Numbered from the stretch's first letter, positions 37,012 to 45,019 are shown. The stretch is DNA of 64,000 nt from Bauldia litoralis (GCF_900104485.1 NZ_FMXQ01000007.1:124001-188000); one strand, 5' to 3'. Made by a program: numbers and translations. The notes: generated by a model from the sequence alone, not told the origin.

Positions 37012-37845
37012 ATGTCGTCAGTGAACAGCGATACGGCGGGCGAGAAGCTGAAGGCCGTCGATCCGGTCTGGTTCGACGTCCAGCGCGACGCCAAGCAGAT
37101 CGTCGCATCCGATCCGGCGATGGCGAGCTTCGTCTTCGCGACCGTGCTCAACCATGCCCGTCTCGAGGACGCCATCGTCCAGCGCATCGCCGAGCGCCTC
37201 GACAGCTCGGTGGTCAGCGCCGAGGTCATTCGACGCGGTTTCGAGGACGCGCTGGCCGGCGATCCGGCGATCGGCGAGGCGATGCGCATCGACCTTGCCG
37301 CCGTCTATGACCGCGATCCCGCCTGCAGCCGCTACATCGAGCCGGTGCTCTACTTCAAGGGCTACCACGCCATCCAGGCCCACCGGCTTGCCCATTGGCT
37401 CTGGCACCAGGGGCGGAAGGATTTCGCCCTTTACCTGCAAAGCCGCTCGTCGGAGGTCTTCCAGACCGACATCAACCCGGCGGCGACGATCGGCAAGGGC
37501 ATATTCCTCGACCATGCCACCGGCCTGGTCGTCGGCGCCACCGCCGTGGTCGAGGACGACGTCTCGATTCTCCAGGACGTAACGCTCGGCGGCACCGGCA
37601 AGGAAGGCGGCAACCGCCATCCGAAGATCGGCCACAGCGTGTTGATCGGCGCCGGTGCGAAGATTCTCGGGAATATCAGCGTCGGCTACTGCTCGAAGGT
37701 TGCGGCCGGCTCCGTCGTGCTCAAGGATGTGCCACCGAACTCCACGGTCGCCGGCGTGCCGGCGCGTGTCATCGGCGAGGCCGGCTGCAAGGACCCGGCC
37801 CGCACGATGGACCAGATGGTGGCCGACAGCGCCTCGGCCACGTAG
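37012..37845 (+). CDS. cysE: Serine O-acetyltransferase
   Basis: A 277-residue enzyme that acetylates L-serine for cysteine synthesis. The N-terminal helical domain is complete (about residues 1-150, including VLYFKGYHAIQAHRLAHWLW). The left-handed beta-helix with hexapeptide repeats follows: IGKGIFLDHATGLVVGATAVVEDDV, GGTGKEGGNRHPKIGHSVLIGAGA. His of the DHATG block is the catalytic base. GGAGAGAACAG precedes the ATG. It is followed after 27 nt by a DUF3126 gene, a pairing seen in many rhizobia. Confidence 0.96.
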   Translation: MSSVNSDTAGEKLKAVDPVWFDVQRDAKQIVASDPAMASFVFATVLNHARLEDAIVQRIAERLDSSVVSAEVIRRGFEDALAGDPAIGEAMRIDLAAVYDRDPACSRYIEPVLYFKGYHAIQAHRLAHWLWHQGRKDFALYLQSRSSEVFQTDINPAATIGKGIFLDHATGLVVGATAVVEDDVSILQDVTLGGTGKEGGNRHPKIGHSVLIGAGAKILGNISVGYCSKVAAGSVVLKDVPPNSTVAGVPARVIGEAGCKDPARTMDQMVADSASAT

Positions 37846-37872
37846 CAACCAAACTGCCAGGAAAGTGACATT

Positions 37873-38082
37873 GTGACCCGACAGGAAATCGACAAGCTCG
37901 AGAAATATCTGCGCAAGCGTTTCAACAACGGCGCGATCGAAGTGCGGCAGCGTCCGCAGAAGGACGATTCCGCCGAGGTCTATTTCGGTGACGAGTTCGT
38001 CGGCGTGCTCTTCCGCGACGACGAGGACGGCGACCTGTCCTACAATTTCACGATGGCCATTCTCGAAATGGACCTGGAATAG
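37873..38082 (+). CDS. DUF3126 family protein
   Basis: A 69-residue acidic protein (TRQEIDKLEKYLRKRFN, then VYFGDEFVGVLFRDDEDGDLSYNF) typical of DUF3126, a small family restricted mostly to alphaproteobacteria. It starts with GTG at 37873; CAGGAAAGTGAC lies upstream. Function is unknown. The constant position after cysE suggests a link with cysteine metabolism or a shared transcript only. Confidence 0.88.
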   Translation: MTRQEIDKLEKYLRKRFNNGAIEVRQRPQKDDSAEVYFGDEFVGVLFRDDEDGDLSYNFTMAILEMDLE

Positions 38083-38087
38083 GGCCC

Positions 38088-38834
38088 CTACGGGGTCCTG
38101 AAAAACCTGCCGAACAGCCGCCGCAGGCGGTCGTCCATGGTGCGCCAGTCAGCCAGATATTTCTGGTTGAAGCGGTAGAGCATGCTCAGCCCCTGGCCGA
38201 TATTGACGTCGCGGATGCAGGTCGCCGGGATGTCCGGCGTGTCGGCCGCGATGCAGCGGGCGACGAAAGGCTTCACGCCGGGCGGGCCGTAATAGACGAC
38301 CTCGCCGCCATAGCCGGATTCGGCGTCGAGGGCGCGGCCGGCCAGGCCGGCCGGTCCCGCAAGCTCCGGCCCCTCGAAGAAGCGCTCGTAGATGGAGTCG
38401 AGCCGGGCATCCGAATCGAGCGAATTTTCGCGGGCCGAGACGGTGATGAAGATCAGCGGCGCGTCTGGCGCCGTATCCCTGAAATCAGCCGCCCGCTCCT
38501 CCGAAAAGCCCTCAAGGGTCGGCCAGTGGAGCAGGAAATCGACCTTGTCGACCGCGCCGCCGCGTCGCGCCTTGCGTGATCGCAGCATGTTGGCGGGGAC
38601 GACGACCGGCTCGCCCGCGACGATGAGCCGGACCGGCAGCGCCTGCCCGTCGAGGCCGCGCAGCGCGATGCGGTCGTGATAATCCTCGATCGCGACGCTG
38701 ACGCCGTAGCCGATGCCCGCCAGCGCCACGAGGGCCAGCGCGAGATAGACGAACGGGTGCAGCCGGATCGCGGCCAGCCAGCGCGAGGCGCGGGGGGAGT
38801 GGCTCGATCTGTCTCCTAACGAAACATTAGCCAT
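38088..38834 (-). CDS. Hypothetical membrane-anchored protein
   Basis: A 248-residue protein with one N-terminal membrane segment (HPFVYLALALVALAGIGYGV, about residues 26-45) after a short basic cytoplasmic leader, so the bulk is periplasmic. The periplasmic part contains a pattern LPVRLIVAGEPVVVPANMLRS and two cysteines (ARCIAAD, ATCIRD). The ATG at 38834 is preferred; a longer start at 38909 adds 25 residues of low complexity. Similar single-pass proteins are common in Hyphomicrobiales but have no assigned role. Confidence 0.7.
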   Translation of the reverse strand: MANVSLGDRSSHSPRASRWLAAIRLHPFVYLALALVALAGIGYGVSVAIEDYHDRIALRGLDGQALPVRLIVAGEPVVVPANMLRSRKARRGGAVDKVDFLLHWPTLEGFSEERAADFRDTAPDAPLIFITVSARENSLDSDARLDSIYERFFEGPELAGPAGLAGRALDAESGYGGEVVYYGPPGVKPFVARCIAADTPDIPATCIRDVNIGQGLSMLYRFNQKYLADWRTMDDRLRRLFGRFFRTP

Positions 38835-38979
38835 GTGCGACGTGTCCGGCGCCGCTGAAGAAACGTTGTGATTCCAATGTGTTTCGCCGCGAATCAAAAG
38901 CTCTTCCAACGGTACGCCGCTTGCAACGCAAGCTCAACGGGATCGAGGGCGTCCCGAATTGGAACGGGGGAGCGAGACG

Positions 38980-39309
38980 GTGGCCTGGGAGATGATGCTT
39001 CTCGTATATGCCGGAACCATCGGATTTGTCGCCGCCGGAATCACGGCGAGCTTCTACCGGATGGTGACCTCGGAGCCGGCGCGGTTCGGCCCGGCGGGGA
39101 GGAGTTCGCTGGCGTGGATGTCGGCCTTCGCCCTCGGCGCCCTGGCCGGTCCGATCATCATCGTCGAGAATGCCCGGGAGAGCCTGCGTGAAGGGCGCAT
39201 CCCGCGGTCGATGATGGCCGCCGGCGTGATCATCGCCGGACTGTGGAGCGGCTGCATCGGCATTCTTGTGCTTGAAGTGGTGTTGAGCGTGCGGGACAGT
39301 CTCGCCTGA
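38980..39309 (+). CDS. Small hydrophobic membrane protein
   Basis: A 109-residue protein with three predicted membrane segments: VYAGTIGFVAAGITASFY, LAWMSAFALGALAGPIIIVE and MMAAGVIIAGLWSGCIGILVLEV. The GTG at 38980 is used since GGGGGAGCGAGAC lies just before it; TTG 38959 and ATG 38992 are alternatives. The acidic residue in the second segment boundary (VENARESLREG) recurs in unannotated rhizobial proteins. I assign no function. Confidence 0.65.
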   Translation: MAWEMMLLVYAGTIGFVAAGITASFYRMVTSEPARFGPAGRSSLAWMSAFALGALAGPIIIVENARESLREGRIPRSMMAAGVIIAGLWSGCIGILVLEVVLSVRDSLA

Positions 39310-39338
39310 GACGTCCATTTCCGCACGGGAGACTGCCA

Positions 39339-39866
39339 ATGCCCATCTATTCCCTCGACGGCCTGTCGCCGGACCTGCCGGCCGACGGCGCATGCTGGGT
39401 GGCGCCCGACGCTGTGCTCATCGGCCGGATCGTGCTCGGCGAAGCGGTCGGAATCTGGTTCGGCTCGGTGCTGCGCGGCGACCAGGAGGCGATCACCATC
39501 GGGGCGCGGTCCAACGTCCAGGAGCATTGCGTCTTTCACACCGACACCGGCTTTCCGCTGACGATCGGAGAAGGCAGCACCATCGGCCACCGGGCGATCC
39601 TGCATGGCTGCACGGTCGGCGACAATTGCCTGATCGGCATGGGGGCGATCGTCCTGAACGGCGCCCGGATCGGCGACAATTCGCTGGTCGGCGCCGGGGC
39701 CGTGGTGCCGGAGGGACGGGAGATACCGCCAGGATCGCTGGTTCTCGGCATGCCGGGCAAGGTGGCCCGGCCGTTGAAGGACGAGGAAATTGAACGAAAC
39801 CGCTGGTCGGCAAACCACTATGTCGAGAACTGGCGGCGCTTTGCAAAGGGACTTGCCAGGGTGTAA
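39339..39866 (+). CDS. Gamma-class carbonic anhydrase family protein
   Basis: A 175-residue left-handed beta-helix protein. Residues equivalent to the Cam active site are all present with correct spacing: Arg46 and Asp48 (LRGDQ), Gln61, and zinc ligands His67, His84 and His89 (VFHTD, GHRAILHG). This is the YrdA/PaaY-type subgroup, in which carbonic anhydrase activity is variable. ATG 39339 follows CACGGGAGACTGCCA. It stands alone between an unknown membrane protein and the HtrA-like gene. Confidence 0.92.
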   Translation: MPIYSLDGLSPDLPADGACWVAPDAVLIGRIVLGEAVGIWFGSVLRGDQEAITIGARSNVQEHCVFHTDTGFPLTIGEGSTIGHRAILHGCTVGDNCLIGMGAIVLNGARIGDNSLVGAGAVVPEGREIPPGSLVLGMPGKVARPLKDEEIERNRWSANHYVENWRRFAKGLARV

Positions 39867-39981
39867 CACCCGGCCCGGCCGCCCATGCCCGCTGCCAAGC
39901 GCCGGAGCCGGCCTATATAAGGGGGGAGACCGCCGGCGCGGCGACAGCCGCGGCCGACTGTAACCTGCACGGAGTTCGTGA

Positions 39982-40956
39982 ATGCCGCCCCAGATGAATC
40001 CGCAGATATCCGAGACCCTGCAACCACGCCCGGAAGACTACGCCTATGACCTCGACCAGGCCCTGGGGGCGGTGGTCAGCGTCACGACGATCGTGCCCGA
40101 AGACGCCTTCACCGCCGATATCCTGGGAACCGAGCGCGCCGGCAGCGGCGTGCTGATCCGCAGCGACGGCGTTGTCCTGACCATCGGATACCTGGTGACG
40201 GAGGCGGAAACCGTCTGGCTCGGCCTCAGCGACGGACGGACGGTGCCCGGCCATGTGCTCGGCTACGACCAGACGACCGGCTTCGGCCTGGTGCAGGCGC
40301 TAGCGCGGGTCGACCTGCCGGCGTTGAAGATCGGCCAGTCGTCGTCGGTCGAGCCGGGCGCCAGCGTCGTCCTTGCCGGCGCCGGCGGCCGCAGCGGCGC
40401 GGTCGCCGCGCGGGTGATCGGCAAGCAGGAATTCGCCGGCTATTGGGAATATCTGCTCGACGAGGCGATCTTTACCGCGCCGGCGCATCCGCAATGGGGC
40501 GGGGCGGCGCTGATCGGGCCGGCTGGCGACCTGATCGGGATCGGATCGCTGCGCCTCGAGCAATCGTCGGAAGGCGAGGACGAGCACCTCAACATGATCG
40601 TGCCGATCGACCTGCTGCCGCCGATCCTCGAGGACCTGCTGACGGTTGGCCGGCCGAACCGGCCGCCGCGGCCGTGGCTTGGCGTCTATGCAGTGGAGAT
40701 CGATGACAATGTGGTGGTCGCCGGCACCGCCACTGGCGCGCCGGCCGAGCGCGCCGGATTGCAGAATGGCGATGTCATTCTCGCGGTGGACGGCGAGGAA
40801 GTCACCGACCTTGCCGGCTTCTTCCGCCATGTCTGGGCGATGGGAGCCGCCGGGACCGAGGTGCCGCTGACCATATTTCAGGAAGGCCGCACCGAGGATA
40901 TCCGGGTGACGTCCGGCGACCGCAGCGATTTCCTGAAATCCCCGAGCCTGCATTAG
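39982..40956 (+). CDS. HtrA/DegP-like protein with PDZ domain, catalytic triad lost
   Basis: A 324-residue protein with a trypsin-like double barrel (about residues 25-215) and one PDZ domain (about 230-310: PWLGVYAVE, AGLQNGDVILAVDGEEV). The S1C framework is recognisable at GSGVLIRSDGVVLT, but the active-site positions are replaced: the His site reads Tyr70 (TIGYLVT), the Asp site Gly100 (DQTTGFGL) and the Ser site Trp172 (PQWGGAAL). There is no signal peptide. It is probably a non-proteolytic, PDZ-bearing binding protein. ATG 39982 has only a weak site (CACGGAG). Confidence 0.85.
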   Translation: MPPQMNPQISETLQPRPEDYAYDLDQALGAVVSVTTIVPEDAFTADILGTERAGSGVLIRSDGVVLTIGYLVTEAETVWLGLSDGRTVPGHVLGYDQTTGFGLVQALARVDLPALKIGQSSSVEPGASVVLAGAGGRSGAVAARVIGKQEFAGYWEYLLDEAIFTAPAHPQWGGAALIGPAGDLIGIGSLRLEQSSEGEDEHLNMIVPIDLLPPILEDLLTVGRPNRPPRPWLGVYAVEIDDNVVVAGTATGAPAERAGLQNGDVILAVDGEEVTDLAGFFRHVWAMGAAGTEVPLTIFQEGRTEDIRVTSGDRSDFLKSPSLH

Positions 40957-40967
40957 GCCCCTGAAAA

Positions 40968-41140
40968 GGGGGGAGCCGGCCCCGGGGCGGGGGCCGGCTC
41001 GATGAACCTGATCTGGGGACGGGGGGGGACGCGACCAGGTCCAAGGCGAACTTTCGAGAGGGGGGAGCCGGCCCCGGGGCGGGGGCCGGCTCATTGAACC
41101 TGATCGGGGGGACGGGGGGGGACGTGACCAGGCCCAATAC
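40968..41140. repeat. Tandem 92-bp-period repeat with perfect GC hairpins
   Basis: Two copies start at 40968 and 41060, exactly 92 nt apart. Each begins with six G, then a perfect inverted repeat of GAGCCGGCCCC and GGGGCCGGCTC around a 6-nt loop (40973-41000 and 41065-41092), then TGAACCTGATC and a long G-rich stretch ending in GACCAGG. Copies differ at only a few positions over about 75 nt. No open reading frame crosses them convincingly. They may be terminators, RNA-processing sites or a REP-like element. Confidence 0.8.
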
Positions 41141-41168
41141 GAATTCTTGTGTCGTCTCCGTTACGTGA

Positions 41169-41786
41169 TCATTTCCGCACGCTGCCGACGACGGTTGCGC
41201 GGCCGTCATCGATCGACACCCATTCGCCGGCATTCACGGTCGACTGACGCTTGAGGTAGCGATACGGCGTGCCATTCCACAGCGTGATGTGGCTATCGAG
41301 GTTGTCGAGGATCAGGTCCCCGCGATCGGTGAGCACCGTCAGCACCGCATGCCCGTCGCCGCTTTGCTGGCGCACCACCGTGATGAGCAGGGCGCCGATC
41401 GGCCAGCCGCTGTCGGCGAGGATCTTGCGCTTCAGCAGGACGTAGTCCTCGCAGTCGCCGCTCTCGGTCGGGTAGACCCAGACTTCCGGCTTGCCGAACA
41501 GGTCCTGGTCAGTGACCGGCCGGATCGACGAATTCACCGAACTGTTGATCTCGACAAGCATGTTCCACAACTCGGCGGTCAACTGGACACGCTTGTTCGA
41601 CCGCGCATGTGTTGCGCATTCAGCGGTATTGCGGATGCAGAATTCGTGATGTCCGATCGGCTGCGCCGTCCGGCCCGTCGTCGCCATGAAGGGCGACGTG
41701 TTCGTGCCATTGGCGGCAGCGCTCGTGCAGGCGCCGATAAGTAAAGCAGCAAGTACCGAAAGTGTTTTTACTGGAACGAAACGCAT
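41169..41786 (-). CDS. Transglutaminase-like cysteine peptidase, predicted lipoprotein
   Basis: A 205-residue bacterial transglutaminase-like cysteine proteinase (BTLCP/DUF920). The catalytic elements are visible: Cys in GDCEDYVLLK, His in GHAVLTV and Asp in LILDNL. The N-terminus ends in a lipobox (LLIGAC), so Cys20 may be lipidated. The best-known relative is LapG, a c-di-GMP-controlled periplasmic protease, but no LapD is nearby and the resemblance is at family level. ATG at 41786; the upstream region is unusually AT-rich. Confidence 0.85.
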   Translation of the reverse strand: MRFVPVKTLSVLAALLIGACTSAAANGTNTSPFMATTGRTAQPIGHHEFCIRNTAECATHARSNKRVQLTAELWNMLVEINSSVNSSIRPVTDQDLFGKPEVWVYPTESGDCEDYVLLKRKILADSGWPIGALLITVVRQQSGDGHAVLTVLTDRGDLILDNLDSHITLWNGTPYRYLKRQSTVNAGEWVSIDDGRATVVGSVRK

Positions 41787-41906
41787 AGTGTTCTCCCCAA
41801 CTGAGGGCTACTATGACATTCCGAGTTTTATTTCAGTCTAAAATGATCGAGACAAAGTATATCTAATTTGCATCAAATTTTACGTATTTTTCCGCGGAGA
41901 ACCAAC

Positions 41907-41936
41907 AAAAAGGCCGCCTCGAAGGGCGGCCTTTTT
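41907..41936. terminator. Bidirectional terminator between PilZ and transglutaminase-like genes
   Basis: A perfect 12-bp stem, AAAAAGGCCGCC and GGCGGCCTTTTT around a 6-nt loop, ends in T runs on both strands. It lies 24 nt downstream of the minus-strand PilZ gene stop and would end that transcript before the transglutaminase-like gene's promoter. Confidence 0.88.
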
Positions 41937-41959
41937 CGATATCGGCGCTGATCGCTCGA

Positions 41960-42538
41960 TCAGCGGATATTTTCGTGGATCGATTCCTTGGTCTGGAGCA
42001 CCGCGAATTCGATCGCAAAGCCCTCTTCGAAGTGCCGGACGACGCGGGCCCGCAGAGAACCGATGGTGACCGGTGCGCCGATCGGCGGCTTGGCGTTGGC
42101 ATGCAGCGCGGCGCCGGACAGGGAGAGATCGACGATCCGGCACTGGAGAACCCGCTCGTCGGGCAGCGTCACCGGGGCGACCGGGACTTCCGGCACGATC
42201 CGGTCGTGACGCCGGTCCTCGGGGAGGCTGAGCTCGTGGCGATTGGCAAGCCAGGTCAGCTTGGCCGCCAGCTTGTCCTTTTTCCGCAGCGTCGCGGTGA
42301 TGGTGATGGCGAAGCCACCGTCGAACTGGCGGATCACTTCGCCTTCGATGCGGCCGACATGGTCGATATAGGCGACCACCCGCTCACCGAGACGCGCCAT
42401 GATCGGGGTGGTGATCGCGGCGCTGCCCGGCGACATGTCGATGGTCTGGCAAGGATATTCCTTGCGATCCTCGAGCATGAAACGCCCGAGAAGGCTCACC
42501 GGAACGCGCTGGAAACGCCGACGGTCCTGACGACGCAT
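41960..42538 (-). CDS. Tandem PilZ domain protein
   Basis: A 192-residue protein with two PilZ-like units. The first (about residues 6-90) has RRRFQR followed by a DMSPGSAAI motif in which the last Gly is Ser. The second (about 105-185) has RRHDR and a standard DLSLSGAAL motif. RxxxR and DxSxxG are the c-di-GMP-binding signatures. The first copy may be a degenerate or structural unit. ATG 42538 opens directly before the first RxxxR; ATG 42574 adds 12 residues. A role as a cytosolic c-di-GMP receptor is likely. Confidence 0.85.
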   Translation of the reverse strand: MRRQDRRRFQRVPVSLLGRFMLEDRKEYPCQTIDMSPGSAAITTPIMARLGERVVAYIDHVGRIEGEVIRQFDGGFAITITATLRKKDKLAAKLTWLANRHELSLPEDRRHDRIVPEVPVAPVTLPDERVLQCRIVDLSLSGAALHANAKPPIGAPVTIGSLRARVVRHFEEGFAIEFAVLQTKESIHENIR

Positions 42539-42678
42539 CAATGATCTTTGGCGGAACGCCTGGGTCAATGGCATCTTTTCATGACCACGGAATCAACTCA
42601 GCCGAGTGGCTGGACGGTCAAATTAATCCGGTTGGGTTAACGACCTATGACCCGTCAGGCCGGAAAGGGTGCAATTGC

Positions 42679-43287
42679 TTAAGACTTCCCGCCGTCGACG
42701 ACGAAGAGATGGCCGTGCCGACGCATTCCGCCGGCGACAGCCGGCGGCACCGACCCGCGTCGTTCGAGAAAGGGCCGCATGAAATGCGGCCGGTCGTCCG
42801 GCCAGACGAGACGTAGGCTGACGATTCGCTGGCGGATAATGGGATCGCTTCCGAACCAGTAGGGACGATTGAACACCGCGCAGCTTCCCAGGATGCGGTC
42901 GAAGGTCGGACCGCCGTGACGCAGCGGCAGAAGAAGGAACTCGCAATGCACCGGGCGCACCCGGTTGGCGAAGAGATTGGCGCTGATCACCGCGCCGGCT
43001 CCGTCCTCGCAGACCGCTGTCGCCAGGGTAGCGACGGCCTGCCGGTCGTCGTCGGACCACAAGTCGAGAAAACCCTGGCCCTTGATCTCGCGCCCGTAGA
43101 GCGAGCACATCCGTGTGCCGGCCAGCCGAACGTTGGCGGTTTCACGGTCGACCGCTTCGAGGATGAAGGTGTCGGCGAGGATTCCACGAATATCGCTCGG
43201 CTCGATCTCGCTGCGTCGGGGGGCCGGGCTGCCGTCCCGAACCCGGTCCCAATAGTCGTAGAGTTGTCGCGACGTTTCGTGTTTCAA
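42679..43287 (-). CDS. PAS_5-type PAS domain protein
   Basis: A 202-residue protein of the alphaproteobacterial PAS_5 group. The core FILEAVDRETANVRLAGTRMCSLYGREIKGQGFLDLW fits the PAS fold (about residues 40-115), preceded by a conserved YDYWDRVRDGSPAPRRSEIEP opening. There is no output domain, as usual for this group. Members often sit near motility or c-di-GMP genes; a tandem PilZ gene lies downstream on the same strand. The ligand is unknown. Confidence 0.85.
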   Translation of the reverse strand: MKHETSRQLYDYWDRVRDGSPAPRRSEIEPSDIRGILADTFILEAVDRETANVRLAGTRMCSLYGREIKGQGFLDLWSDDDRQAVATLATAVCEDGAGAVISANLFANRVRPVHCEFLLLPLRHGGPTFDRILGSCAVFNRPYWFGSDPIIRQRIVSLRLVWPDDRPHFMRPFLERRGSVPPAVAGGMRRHGHLFVVDGGKS

Positions 43288-43471
43288 ATCGATGCCACCC
43301 CTGCGAACTGTCCCGAAGAAGCCGGAACTGTCCCTGAACAGGACAGATTTGCCGTCTGTCGCCGTCCGTCGGACAGGGGTTGCACGGCATGTGCCACCGG
43401 CGTGGCGCGGGGCGCGCAGGGAAAGGTTCGTGACAGGCGGCGCGGCGCGTAAGGTTAACGATTGCGGCGGC

Positions 43472-43500
43472 TTGCACGCCGGGAGCGGCCACCGTTATAT
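43472..43500 (+). promoter_or_regulatory. Predicted sigma70-type promoter
   Basis: TTGCAC at 43472-43477 and TTATAT at 43495-43500 are separated by exactly 17 nt, matching the -35/-10 layout of housekeeping promoters. A start point about 7 nt downstream would give a transcript beginning near 43507 and ending at the terminator at 43587-43621. Confidence 0.55.
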
Positions 43501-43506
43501 GGTCCT

Positions 43507-43621
43507 GCGTTGTTCGGGGGCGGTGCGTGACACGCCCCGAATGACCCGAAGTTCACGACGGGGTGTTCAATACGGGACGTGACAGGCTGCCCGCCGCTTT
43601 CGAGTGGCGGGCAGTTTTTTT
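43507..43621 (+). ncRNA. Predicted small RNA of about 115 nt
   Basis: The segment lies between a promoter-like pair and a strong terminator, with no convincing reading frame on its strand. It can form a hairpin at 43512-43542 (TTCGGGG...CCCCGAA with a one-base bulge), a small second hairpin around 43545-43562 (CCCG...CGGG), and the terminator stem. No match to 4.5S, 6S, RNase P or tmRNA cores is visible. The 5' end is inferred from the -10 box. Identity within known alphaproteobacterial sRNA families could not be tested. Confidence 0.55.
43587..43621 (+). terminator. Strong rho-independent terminator
   Basis: A 12-bp stem (CTGCCCGCCGCT and AGTGGCGGGCAG, with one G-U pair) closed by a TTCG tetraloop is followed by seven T residues. 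It serves the plus strand only. No protein gene on that strand ends upstream, so it probably terminates the predicted small RNA. Confidence 0.9.
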
Positions 43622-43670
43622 ACAGGTCCGGGCTTCATTCGGCCGACATCGTCGCTAATGTCCAACCCCG

Positions 43671-44420
43671 ATGACACATCTCCCATCCGGCGCCGTTCCG
43701 GAACGCCAGCCAATCTTCAATCTTCCCGGTGTCGTGCTCTTTCTTCTGGGCGCGCTGATCCTGATCCACGCGATACGGACCTGGGTGTTGAGCAGCGACG
43801 CCGATATCGAGATCCTGCTGCTCTTCGCCTTCATTCCGGTGCGGATCATCGACCTGACGGCATTTGGCGTGCCGTTTCCCGGCGGCAGCGCGGCGCAGGT
43901 CTGGAGCTTTGCCTCCTATGCCTTCCTGCATGCCGACTGGAGCCACCTGATCTTCAACGGGCTGTGGCTGGCTGCTTTCGGCAGCCCCGTCGCGGTCCGC
44001 TTCGGACCGGCGCGATTCCTTGTCTATTCGCTGGCGGGCGCGATCGGCGGCGCCGCGCTCCACCTGGCCATCTATCCATCCTCGGCGATTCCGATGATCG
44101 GCGCGTCGGCGGCGGTGTCGGCGCACATGGCCGGGGCGGCGCGTTTCGTCTTTTCCGGCAGCGGTTCGCTGGTTGGCATGCGCCGCGGCGATCCGTCGGC
44201 CTATCACCGGCCGGCGCCGCCGCTGACGGCGATTCTGCAGAACCGCAGCGCCCTGACCTTCCTGGCGGTCTGGTTCATCATGAACCTGCTTTTCGGCCTG
44301 TTCGGCGGATCCGGCACCATCGCCTCCGGGGCGATTGCCTGGGAAGCGCACATCGGCGGCTTTCTGGCCGGTCTCCTGCTGTTTCCGCTGCTCGATCCGG
44401 TCCGGCGCCCACAGCCCTGA
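43671..44420 (+). CDS. Rhomboid family intramembrane serine protease
   Basis: A 249-residue membrane protein with six or more segments. Rhomboid signatures are present in order: YAFLHADWSHLIFNGLW (oxyanion Asn and His), IGASAAVSAHMAG holding the catalytic Ser in a GASA variant of GxSG, and the catalytic His in EAHIGGFLAG. The Ser-His pair is intact, so it is likely active on membrane substrates. A soluble Arg-rich loop (RRGDPSAYHRPAP) lies between segments. Start ATG 43671 follows the sRNA terminator by 49 nt. Confidence 0.88.
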   Translation: MTHLPSGAVPERQPIFNLPGVVLFLLGALILIHAIRTWVLSSDADIEILLLFAFIPVRIIDLTAFGVPFPGGSAAQVWSFASYAFLHADWSHLIFNGLWLAAFGSPVAVRFGPARFLVYSLAGAIGGAALHLAIYPSSAIPMIGASAAVSAHMAGAARFVFSGSGSLVGMRRGDPSAYHRPAPPLTAILQNRSALTFLAVWFIMNLLFGLFGGSGTIASGAIAWEAHIGGFLAGLLLFPLLDPVRRPQP

Positions 44421-44571
44421 CATCCACAGAGCCGGGCTTTTGTTGCAGTGCAGCTTGTCATCCGGCCGAATGCACACCAAGCTTGATGACGACCAAGGGG
44501 CGGGGAGCTTTATAGCGACCGACGACCGAGGGGATTTGCGGTTGTCGGACAGACCCGAGGAGGGCGACCTG

Positions 44572-45003
44572 ATGACTGTTGCCGATATCCTGGCCCAGAA
44601 AGGGCGTGAGGTTGCGACCATCGCCGCAGCCGTGCCGATAACGCGCGCCGTTGCCGAACTTGCGGCGCGCAAGATCGGTGCGCTGGTTGTCGTCGATCAG
44701 GACCGCAGGGTGAACGGGATCATTTCCGAGCGCGACGTTGTTCGCGCCATCGGCCAGAACGGCCCGGACATCCTCAGCAATGCCGTATCGAGCATCATGA
44801 CCCACGAGGTCGTCGGCTGTTCGGACAGCGAGACGATCAACGAGGTGATGAGCCGGATGACGCTCGGCCGGTTCCGGCATCTGCCGGTGGTCAAGGACGG
44901 CCGGCTCGACGGGATCATCTCGATCGGCGACGTGGTGAAGGCCCGCATCGAGGAGGTCGAGTTCGAGGCCGAGGAGATGCGCGCCTATATCGCCACCGCC
45001 TGA
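44572..45003 (+). CDS. CBS domain pair protein
   Basis: A 143-residue protein made almost wholly of two CBS motifs. The first spans AAVPITRAVAELAARKIGALVVVDQDRRVNGIISERDVVRA and the second TINEVMSRMTLGRFRHLPVVKDGRLDGIISIGDVV. The pair forms a Bateman module that usually binds AMP, ATP or SAM. GAGGAGGGCGACCTG precedes ATG 44572; the longer upstream frame is not CBS-like. These stand-alone CBS proteins are frequent in rhizobia and have no fixed role. Confidence 0.9.
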   Translation: MTVADILAQKGREVATIAAAVPITRAVAELAARKIGALVVVDQDRRVNGIISERDVVRAIGQNGPDILSNAVSSIMTHEVVGCSDSETINEVMSRMTLGRFRHLPVVKDGRLDGIISIGDVVKARIEEVEFEAEEMRAYIATA

Positions 45004-45019
45004 CGGCAGGGAATCCCGC

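Noticed and set aside
40968-41140. CRISPR-like array
   Set aside because: Only two units, with a self-complementary GC core and similar rather than unique spacers, and no cas genes in the window.
43507-43621. Candidate tRNA or tmRNA at the small RNA locus
   Set aside because: The GTTCAATAC segment looks faintly like a T loop, but no acceptor or anticodon stem can be drawn and there is no CCA end.
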